Under the pieces are notes generated by a model. The model saw only the letters and a program-made list of their open reading frames with translations. It had not been told where the DNA came from and searched no databases. A stretch of 64,000 nucleotides of DNA from Kineosporia succinea (lineage in GTDB: Bacteria > Actinomycetota > Actinomycetes > Actinomycetales > Kineosporiaceae): NCBI RefSeq assembly GCF_030811555.1, contig NZ_JAUSQZ010000001.1:2108001-2172000 (forward strand). Reading direction: 5' to 3'. Within the stretch, counting starts at the first letter, position 1. Every line of letters starts with the position of its first letter. Shown in pieces: positions 57,912-64,000 of this stretch. The position numbers were made by a program, and so were the translations under genes.

Positions 57912-58289
57912 GTGGGCTCTTCTGTGAGTACGCGGGTGAGGGTGACGAGTCCGCGGATGTCCGCCAGTCCCCGGCGTGAGGTGCGGACGGCCACGCGGGA
58001 GATCGACGAGCAGACCGAGGTCGGCGAGGTCTATCTGAAGGCCCTGATGCGGTCGCAGTTGCGGCCGGCGCTGACGGCATTGGGGCCGGTGCTGCTCGGG
58101 CTCGGAGGGCTGCCGGTGCTCTTCCTGCTGCTGCCCGAGGTGGCCGGATACCCGGTCGGGCCCGTGACGGTGGCCTGGCTGGTGCTCGGGGTGATGGTGT
58201 TCCCGCTGCTGTTCGTGGCCGCCCGCTGGTACGTGCACGCGGTGGAGCGGGCCGAGCGGGACTTCACGGAGATCCTGCGGCGGCGGTGA
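57912..58289 (+). CDS. Small two-helix membrane protein linked to symporter
   Basis: 125 residues if the GTG at 57912 is used; GTGs at 57924, 57933 and 57939 and an ATG at 57957 are also in frame, and no ribosome site decides. After a charged N-terminus come two membrane helices (ALTALGPVLLGLGGLPVLF and VTVAWLVLGVMVFPLLFVA), then WYVHAVERAERDFTEIL. This is the same layout as DUF485 proteins that accompany acetate symporters. Its stop overlaps the start of the transporter (GTGA), indicating stoichiometric production. Confidence 0.75.
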   Translation: MGSSVSTRVRVTSPRMSASPRREVRTATREIDEQTEVGEVYLKALMRSQLRPALTALGPVLLGLGGLPVLFLLLPEVAGYPVGPVTVAWLVLGVMVFPLLFVAARWYVHAVERAERDFTEILRRR

Positions 58290-59776
58290 GCGCCTGGATC
58301 GCGGTTGCGCTGGTCTGCGCGACGACCCTGCTGGTGGGGGCCCTGGGACTGCGGCTCTCGCGCACCACGAGCGACTTCTACGTGGCCTCGCGGATGGTGG
58401 GGCCGGGCTGGAACGCGTCGGCCATCGGCGGCGAGTACATCTCCGGGGCGAGCTTTCTCGGGGTCGCCGGGCTGATCTTCGCGACCGGCAGCGACATGCT
58501 CTGGTACTCGATCGGGTACACCGCCGGTTACCTGGTGCTGCTGATGCTGGTGGCCGCGCCGTTGCGGCGCAGCGGGGCCTACACGCTGCCTGACTTCGCC
58601 GAGATCCGGCTGCGCTCGGCCGGGGTGCGGCGCACCACGGCGGTTCTCGTGGTCGGGATCGGCTGGCTCTACCTGCTGCCGCAGTTTCTCGGCGCCGGGT
58701 TGGCGCTGCGCACGGCCACCGGGGCGCCGGGCTGGGTCGGCACGGCGATCGCGGTGCTCGTGGTGGTGGCCAACGTGACCGCGGGCGGCATGCGGTCGGT
58801 GACCTTCGTGCAGGCGTTCCAGTACTGGCTGAAGCTGACGGCGATCGCCGTGCCGGTGGTGTTCCTGCTCCTCGCCTGGCACGCCGACGGTTCGCCGAAC
58901 CCCTCCGCCCTGGCCGGGGCGGAGTGGTCGGCCCCGCTCAGCGGCGGCGAGCACCCGGTCTACCGCACCTACTCACTGCTGCTGGCGCTGCTCTTCGGCA
59001 CGATGGGCCTGCCGCACGTGCTGGTGCGGCTCTACACCAACCCCGACGGCCGCGCCGCCCGGCGCACCGTGCTCGCGGTGATCGCCCTGCTCGGTGCCTT
59101 CTACCTGTTCCCGCCGGTCTACGGGGCGCTGGGCCGGATCTACGCGGGCGACCTGCTGCACTCCCCCGACGCGATGATGCTGCTGCTGCCCGGCCGGCTG
59201 CTCGGCGAACCCTGGGGCGAGCTGGCCACGGCGCTGCTCACCGCGGGTGCGTTCGCCGCATTCCTGTCCACCTCGAGCGGGCTCACCATCTCGGTCGCCG
59301 GGGTTCTCAGCCAGGACCTGCTGCGCGGCCGGTTCCGGGCCAGCGTCAGCGGTTTCCGGGTCGGCGCGGGGCTGGCGGTACTGGTGCCCGCGACCCTCTC
59401 GCTGCTCGGGGTGCGCACCGGGCTGGCCGACACCGTGACGCTGGCCTTCGCCCTGGCCGCGTCCACCTTCTGCCCGCTGCTGGTGCTCGGCATCTGGTGG
59501 CGGGGGCTGACCCGCACCGGTGCGCTGGCCGGTCTGGTGACGGGCGGAACCCTGGCGAGTGCGGCTGTCCTGCTGACGGTTTCGGGGGCGGTGGAGAGCG
59601 GGTGGCCGTCCGCACTGCTCGGGCAGCCGGCGGCCTGGACGGTGCCGACGGCGTTTCTGGTGATGGTGGTGGTGTCGCTGGTCTCGGCCCGGACCGCCGG
59701 GGTGAGCACGATCATGGTGCGGCTGCACGCGCCGGAGTCGCTGGAACTGGACCGCGGGGACATCGACCTGCGCTGA
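58286..59776 (+). CDS. Sodium:solute symporter (SSS family)
   Basis: 496 residues, GTG start overlapping the small membrane protein. About 13 membrane helices. Family marks: SDFYVASRMVGPGWNASAIG, GEYISGASFLGVAGLIF, MGLPHVLVRLYTNPDG and FLSTSSGLTISVAGVLS. It belongs near the acetate/pyruvate branch (ActP, MctC-like). Placed in one run with LytS-LytTR, so induction by an external monocarboxylate is plausible. Substrate is not proven. Confidence 0.9.
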   Translation: MSAWIAVALVCATTLLVGALGLRLSRTTSDFYVASRMVGPGWNASAIGGEYISGASFLGVAGLIFATGSDMLWYSIGYTAGYLVLLMLVAAPLRRSGAYTLPDFAEIRLRSAGVRRTTAVLVVGIGWLYLLPQFLGAGLALRTATGAPGWVGTAIAVLVVVANVTAGGMRSVTFVQAFQYWLKLTAIAVPVVFLLLAWHADGSPNPSALAGAEWSAPLSGGEHPVYRTYSLLLALLFGTMGLPHVLVRLYTNPDGRAARRTVLAVIALLGAFYLFPPVYGALGRIYAGDLLHSPDAMMLLLPGRLLGEPWGELATALLTAGAFAAFLSTSSGLTISVAGVLSQDLLRGRFRASVSGFRVGAGLAVLVPATLSLLGVRTGLADTVTLAFALAASTFCPLLVLGIWWRGLTRTGALAGLVTGGTLASAAVLLTVSGAVESGWPSALLGQPAAWTVPTAFLVMVVVSLVSARTAGVSTIMVRLHAPESLELDRGDIDLR

Positions 59777-60083
59777 ACCGGCCCGGCCGGTCCGGTGCGC
59801 GCCAGCAGCCTGGTGCGGTGCGCGGTCATCAACCGTTCGCCCGGCCAGCTCCGTCTCCCCGGGTGGGTGGGCTCTGACCGGGCGCCGCGATCGAGGCCGA
59901 ACCGAGCGCCGCTCGTCGTGCCCGTCCCACCGCTCGTCCGCGGCCCGAACACCGCACATCGCCGCCCGCGCACCACCTGCCGACGTGACGGCCGTCACCC
60001 CTTTCGAACCTCGAGTGACCCGGCTCACAGTGACCGCGCACCTGTGCGCAAGGACGCGCACACCGAGTCAGTGAGGAGCTGTG
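59777..60083 (+). other. Intergenic region before DUF485-actP
   Basis: 307 bases. It opens with the short palindrome ACCGGCCCGGCCGGT (59777-59791) directly after the stop codon, a possible terminator. It then holds two Crp-like sites (59985-59998 and 60014-60029) and a GTGCGC/GCGCAC inverted repeat (60044-60061). No gene is supported. Confidence 0.6.
59985..60029. promoter_or_regulatory. Two tandem Crp/GlxR-like sites upstream of actP
   Basis: GTGACGGCCGTCAC (59985-59998, perfect palindrome) and AGTGACCCGGCTCACA (60014-60029) both have the GTGA-N6-TCAC pattern. Their centres are 30 bases apart, about three helical turns, and 55 bases separate the second from the ATG. Confidence 0.6.
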
Positions 60084-60428
60084 ATGTCCGACGACCAGCC
60101 CGGCCGCCCCCTCGGCGGCACCAGCTACGAGGAGGTGCAGGCGAGCGAGGAGTTCCAGGCGCTGCGTGCGCGCTTCCGCCGGTTCGTCTTCCCGCTCACC
60201 GGCCTCTTCCTGGTCTGGTACTTCCTCTACGTGGCGCTGTCCGCCTACGCGCCCGACTTCATGAGCACCGAGGTCATCGGCCGGGTCAACATCGGCCTGA
60301 TCATCGGCCTGCTGCAGTTCGTCTCGACCTTCGCGATCACCATGGCCTACGCCCGCTGGGCCGACCGCGAGTTCGACCCGACCGCCGACCGCTTGCGCGC
60401 GCACGTCGAGAGTGGTGACGTGAAATGA
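60084..60428 (+). CDS. DUF485 protein (YjcH-like), acetate symporter partner
   Basis: 114 residues from the ATG at 60084, GGAG five to six bases upstream (a GTG directly before it is less well spaced). Two membrane helices (RRFVFPLTGLFLVWYFLYV and VNIGLIIGLLQFVSTFAIT) with the DUF485 hallmark YARWADREFDP. It overlaps the symporter start by four bases (ATGA). In enterics yjcH lies in the same order before actP. Confidence 0.92.
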   Translation: MSDDQPGRPLGGTSYEEVQASEEFQALRARFRRFVFPLTGLFLVWYFLYVALSAYAPDFMSTEVIGRVNIGLIIGLLQFVSTFAITMAYARWADREFDPTADRLRAHVESGDVK

Positions 60429-62074
60429 AGTGGCCCACCTTCGCCTCCGCGACCGACTCCGGAGACATCGGCAGCCCGGCGCTGAACATCACGATCTTCA
60501 TCGTGTTCGTCGTCATCACCCTGGCCATCGTGCTGCGGGCCTCCCGCAACAACCGCACGGCGGCCGACTACTACGCCGGTGGCCGCGCCTTCACCGGGCG
60601 GCAGAACGGCATCGCGATCGCCGGTGACTACCTGTCCGCCGCGAGCTTCCTCGGCATCGCCGGGGCGATCGCGACGGTCGGTTACGACGGCTTCATGTAC
60701 TCCATCGGCTTCCTCGTGGCCTGGCTCGTCGCCCTGCTGCTGGTGGCCGAACTCCTGCGCAACACCGGTCGTTTCACCATGGCCGACGTGCTCAGCTTCC
60801 GGCTGCGCCAGGGCCCGGTGCGCACCGCGGCGGCGATCTCGACGCTCGTGGTCTCGTTCTTCTACCTGCTCGCCCAGATGGCCGGTGCCGGTGGCCTGGT
60901 CAACCTGCTGCTGGGCGTCGAGGGTTCGGGCGCGCAGAACCTGGTGATCGCGGTCGTCGGCATCCTGATGATCGTCTACGTGCTCGTCGGCGGCATGAAG
61001 GGCACCACCTGGGTGCAGATCATCAAGGCGGTGCTGCTCATCATCGGCGCGGCCCTGATGACGGTCTGGGTGCTGAGCAAGGCCGGGCTGAACTTCTCCG
61101 AGCTGCTCGGTGACGCCGCCGCGGCCTCCCCGCAGGGCACGGCGATCCTGGAACCGGGTCTGCGCTACGGCCTCTCGGGCACCAGCAAGCTGGACTTCAT
61201 CTCGCTCGCCCTGGCCCTGGTGCTGGGCACCGCCGGCCTGCCGCACGTGCTGATGCGCTTCTACACCGTACCCAGCGCGAAAGAGGCCCGGCGCAGCGTG
61301 GTCTGGGCGATCTGGCTGATCGGCGTCTTCTACCTGTTCACCCTGGTGCTCGGGTTCGGCGCGGCCTGGCTGGTCGGGCCGGAGAAGATCATGGCGGCCC
61401 CCGGCAAGGCCAACTCGGCCGCTCCCCTGCTGGCCTTCGAGCTCGGCGGGACCTTGCTGCTGGGCGTGATCGCGGCGGTCGCCTTCGCCACGATCCTGGC
61501 CGTGGTGGCCGGTCTGACCATCACCGCCAGCGCCTCGTTCGCGCACGACATCTACGCGAACGTGATCAAGAAGGGTGCGGTGCGGGCCGACGACGAGGTC
61601 CGGGTCGCCCGGATCACGGCGGTGGTCATCGGCCTGGTCGCGATCGTCGGCGGTATCTTCGCCAAGGACCAGAACGTGGCCTTCCTGGTGGCCCTGGCCT
61701 TCGCGGTGGCGGCCTCGGCGAACCTGCCCACGATCCTGTACTCGCTGTTCTGGAAGCGGTTCAACACCCGGGGCGCGCTGTGGAGCATCTACGGCGGCCT
61801 GACCTCGGCGATCGTGCTGATCATCTTCTCGCCGGTGGTGTCCGGCAAGATCGACGCGAAGACCGGCGCCTCACTGTCGATGATCACCGACACGGGTATC
61901 GACTTCCACTGGTTCCCGCTCGACAACCCGGGCATCATCTCGATCCCGATCGGCTTCCTGCTCGGCTACCTGGGCACGATCACCAGCCGGGAGGTGGGCT
62001 CGCCGGCCAAGTACGCCGAGATGGAGGTGCGCTCACTCACCGGGGCCGGGGCCGAGAAGGCCGTGGATCACTAG
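60425..62074 (+). CDS. actP: Cation/acetate symporter
   Basis: 549 residues, SSS family, about 13 helices. Typical ActP marks: TAADYYAGGRAFTGRQNG, GDYLSAASFLGIAGAIA, GLPHVLMRFYTVPSAKEAR and an adjacent WAIWLIGVFYL. It imports acetate and some other short monocarboxylates with Na+. Preceded by the DUF485 protein with ATGA overlap, and by two Crp-like sites, in line with carbon-source control. The gene ends 4 bases from the convergent GntR gene. Confidence 0.93.
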   Translation: MKWPTFASATDSGDIGSPALNITIFIVFVVITLAIVLRASRNNRTAADYYAGGRAFTGRQNGIAIAGDYLSAASFLGIAGAIATVGYDGFMYSIGFLVAWLVALLLVAELLRNTGRFTMADVLSFRLRQGPVRTAAAISTLVVSFFYLLAQMAGAGGLVNLLLGVEGSGAQNLVIAVVGILMIVYVLVGGMKGTTWVQIIKAVLLIIGAALMTVWVLSKAGLNFSELLGDAAAASPQGTAILEPGLRYGLSGTSKLDFISLALALVLGTAGLPHVLMRFYTVPSAKEARRSVVWAIWLIGVFYLFTLVLGFGAAWLVGPEKIMAAPGKANSAAPLLAFELGGTLLLGVIAAVAFATILAVVAGLTITASASFAHDIYANVIKKGAVRADDEVRVARITAVVIGLVAIVGGIFAKDQNVAFLVALAFAVAASANLPTILYSLFWKRFNTRGALWSIYGGLTSAIVLIIFSPVVSGKIDAKTGASLSMITDTGIDFHWFPLDNPGIISIPIGFLLGYLGTITSREVGSPAKYAEMEVRSLTGAGAEKAVDH

Positions 62075-62078
62075 GAAC

Positions 62079-62822
62079 TCATCCGAAACGCCAGGTGTGC
62101 GTGACCTCGGAGCGGCGGCGGTCGGTGACGATGCGCAGTCGTTCGTCGAGGATCGTGGCGGTGTCCACCACGTAGGCCCGGCCGGTTCCGTCGAAGGTCG
62201 TCCGGCGCATCACCAGCGCCGGGCGACCTTGCGCCGTCTGCCCCAGGGTGGCCAGGCCGGCGTCGAGAGCCTCGGCGGTGAGCGCCTCTTCGGCTCGCTC
62301 GGGGGTGGTGCCGGTGGCCTCGGCGATCGCCGCGTACAACGGGGAGCCCCGGAAGTCGATCTCCGCCACCGCATCGGCCCAGGGCTGCGGCACCCACGAG
62401 ACCTGGTGCAGCAGAGCGACTCCGCGCACCGACCGGAGTCGCTCGAGCCGCAGACCGGGTGACCCCGCGTCCACCCCCAGCTCCACCGCCACCTCGCGGG
62501 GCAGCTTCTGCCGGTCGCGGCCGAGCACCTCGGTGCGCAGCGGCACGCCCTGGGCGTTCAGCTCGTCGGCCAGGCTGCGCAGGTTGGCCTGGTCGTGCGT
62601 GACCACGGGCGGAACCACGAACGTGCCGCGACCGGGCCTCTGTTCGATCAGCCCCTCGCTCTCCACGAGCTGCAGGGCCGCCCGGAGCGTCATCAGCGTG
62701 ACGTCGTACTCCTCGCTCAGCACCCGCTGCGAGGGCAGAGCCCCGTCCGCCCCGAAGTCCCCGGCCCGGACCCGCCCGGCGATCTCGGCGGCGATACGGC
62801 GGTACTTGGGTTCGGCGGCCAC
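62079..62822 (-). CDS. GntR-family regulator, HutC/UTRA type
   Basis: 247 residues, GTG at 62822 with GAGGAC just before it. Winged HTH at 1-75 (KYRRIAAEIAGRVRAGD, LSEEYDVTLMTLRAALQLV, EQRPGRGTFVV) and a UTRA effector domain (LRLERLRSVRGVALLHQVS, EALTAEALDAGLATLG, LVMRRTTFDGTGRAYVVD). It lies 48 bases downstream of trpA on the same strand, and tail-to-tail with actP. Target and ligand are unknown; amino-acid or sugar metabolism is typical of the subfamily. Confidence 0.9.
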   Translation of the reverse strand: MAAEPKYRRIAAEIAGRVRAGDFGADGALPSQRVLSEEYDVTLMTLRAALQLVESEGLIEQRPGRGTFVVPPVVTHDQANLRSLADELNAQGVPLRTEVLGRDRQKLPREVAVELGVDAGSPGLRLERLRSVRGVALLHQVSWVPQPWADAVAEIDFRGSPLYAAIAEATGTTPERAEEALTAEALDAGLATLGQTAQGRPALVMRRTTFDGTGRAYVVDTATILDERLRIVTDRRRSEVTHTWRFG

Positions 62823-62870
62823 GTCCTCACCCTAGAGCCTGTCCCGAGGTCGCAGGCGAGGGGCCGGAGG

Positions 62871-63695
62871 TCACCCCAGCGCGAGCCGCACCCGCGCGAC
62901 CAGCCCGGCCACCGCGTCCACACTTTCGCCCTCCAGCACCCGCCGCATCAGGGCGGCCCCCATCACCACCCCGTCGGCGTGCTGCGCCGCCTCGGCCGCG
63001 GCGTCCGGCCCGGAGATCCCGAATCCCAGCAGCACCGGGCGATCGGTGACGCCCCGGACGCGGGCGGCCAGGTCCGCGGCCCGCCCGCCCAGCCCGGCCC
63101 GCTCCCCGGTCGTGCCCATCACCGTGGTCGCGTAGACGAACCCGCTGCCCAGAGCCGCGATCCGGGCGATGCGCCGGTCCGGGGTGGACGGCGCGACCAG
63201 AAGCACCGTCTCGACCGCGTGCGCCCGGGCGGCCTCGACCAGGGGCGGGGCCTCGTCGAGCGGCGTGTCCACCGGGATCAGCCCGCCGACGCCGGCCTCG
63301 GCCAGCGCGGCGCAGAACGCGTTCGCGCCCCGCCGCCGGATCAGGTTGCTGTAGGTCATCACCACGAGCGGCACGTCGACGTCGAGTCCCGCCACCGTCT
63401 CGAGCGCGCTCGCGCTGGTCGTGCCCCGTTCCAGCGCCCGCCGCGAGGCCTGCTGGATGGTGACGCCCTCGAGCATCGGGTCGGAGAACGGCAGGCCGAT
63501 CTCGATCGCGTCGGCGCCGGCCGCGGCGAAACCCTCGACCAGACGGGCCCAGTCGGGCGTGATCCCGGCGGTGACGTAGGGCACCACGAGTTTGCGGCCC
63601 TGGGAACGCCGCTCGCGCAGCCGGGTCTCCAACGAGGGTCCCCCTGGACCTTCGGCCTGGGGAGGCGACCCCGGCGTGGACGTCGCGACGGTCAT
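62871..63695 (-). CDS. trpA: Tryptophan synthase alpha chain
   Basis: 274 residues. It splits indole-3-glycerol phosphate to indole and glyceraldehyde 3-phosphate and passes indole to TrpB. ATG at 63695 overlaps the trpB stop (ATGA). The core [18 protein letters not shown] holds the catalytic Glu (Glu65, enteric Glu49). The position of enteric Asp60 is Glu76 here (MLEG instead of the usual LADG/MDG). The phosphate loop [10 protein letters not shown] and [14 protein letters not shown] are present. An N-terminal extension of about 20 Pro/Gly-rich residues precedes the barrel. Confidence 0.94.
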   Translation of the reverse strand: MTVATSTPGSPPQAEGPGGPSLETRLRERRSQGRKLVVPYVTAGITPDWARLVEGFAAAGADAIEIGLPFSDPMLEGVTIQQASRRALERGTTSASALETVAGLDVDVPLVVMTYSNLIRRRGANAFCAALAEAGVGGLIPVDTPLDEAPPLVEAARAHAVETVLLVAPSTPDRRIARIAALGSGFVYATTVMGTTGERAGLGGRAADLAARVRGVTDRPVLLGFGISGPDAAAEAAQHADGVVMGAALMRRVLEGESVDAVAGLVARVRLALG

Positions 63696-64000
63696 TTCAG
63701 CAGCTCCCTCACCTGGGCGGCGTCCTTGTCGCCGCGGCCGGACAGCGTCACCAGAACCGTTGAACCGGCGGGCAGCTCGTCGGTGCCGGCGGCCCGCAGC
63801 ACCCAGGCCAGGGCGTGACAGCTCTCCAGCGCCCCCAGAATGCCCTCGGTGCGGGCCAGTTTCACCAGCGCCGCGAGCACCTCCGCGTCGGTGGCGGAGA
63901 CGTAGGTGGCCCGGCCCGACTCGGCCAGATGGGCGTGCTCCGGGCCGACGCCCGGGTAGTCCAGCCCGGCCGAGACCGAGTGCGCCTCGAGCACCTGGCC
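63692..64000 (-). CDS. trpB: Tryptophan synthase beta chain, 3' part
   Basis: Only the last 102 residues are in the window; the frame is open to the edge at 64000, where the coding strand begins [17 protein letters not shown]. That block, followed by [33 protein letters not shown] and [10 protein letters not shown], is the PLP beta-synthase C-terminus of TrpB. Its TGA overlaps the trpA start, so the two subunits are coupled. The catalytic Lys lies outside the window. Confidence 0.95.
   Translation of the reverse strand, partial: GQVLEAHSVSAGLDYPGVGPEHAHLAESGRATYVSATDAEVLAALVKLARTEGILGALESCHALAWVLRAAGTDELPAGSTVLVTLSGRGDKDAAQVRELLK

Overview
The window is about 64 kb of very GC-rich DNA (roughly 70 percent) with strong G/C bias at third codon positions, frequent GTG starts, F420/LLM-type oxidoreductases, a DUF2993 lipoprotein-like protein, an Ada-AlkA fusion and a complete 16S-23S-5S rRNA operon with an actinobacterial leader. 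It is therefore chromosomal DNA of an actinomycete. A Kineosporia-like genus is my guess from general feel only; the 16S gene at 19696-21216 would settle it. No CRISPR array, transposase, phage gene or tRNA was recognised.

Layout. 1-8.2 kb: 3' end of an NlpC/P60 peptidase, then on the minus strand a Sfp-type PPTase followed by a 1253-residue membrane protein with ACT-like C-terminal domains, a PPK2 polyphosphate kinase, and a divergent CNNM/CorC protein. 8.3-15.8 kb: a PASTA-like membrane protein, 6-phosphogluconate dehydrogenase, threonine dehydratase (convergent, shared terminator), a secreted protein with Asp-rich inserts, and an S9 peptidase. 15.8-21.7 kb: the rRNA operon on the minus strand with two tandem promoters, RNase III stem and terminator. 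22-31 kb: a small zinc-finger-like protein, a probable gene remnant, a chemoreceptor, an F420-type LLM enzyme, a YbdK/GCS2-like ligase, a DUF2993 protein, a GGDEF-EAL protein and an alpha/beta hydrolase. 31.4-38.4 kb: a LacI regulator with two matching operator candidates, a DUF5317/GGDEF-EAL pair, a 33-residue membrane peptide with its own signals, and a zinc ABC transporter operon under a Zur-like box.

38.5-50 kb: DUF4230 and a small membrane protein, a class Ic aminotransferase, a CYTH-CHAD protein, a zinc-finger RNase HI, an 856-residue membrane protein that looks like an alpha/beta hydrolase split by about eleven membrane helices, a coupled pair (GT9-like glycosyltransferase + aminoglycoside-phosphotransferase-like kinase), and a secreted protein. 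50.2-54 kb: a probable operon thiM - DmoA/NtaA-type flavin monooxygenase - rhodanese - GntR, preceded by three 10-bp phased repeats. 54-64 kb: Ada-AlkA, a LytS/LytTR two-component system followed by two symporter modules (small 2-TM protein + SSS transporter each; the second is DUF485-ActP with two Crp-like sites upstream), a HutC-type GntR regulator, and trpBA (trpB cut by the window edge).

The best candidates for something not previously described are the thiM/monooxygenase/rhodanese operon, the GT9-like + kinase pair, the split membrane hydrolase, and the 33-residue peptide. These functional readings are inference; only the sequence features are seen directly.
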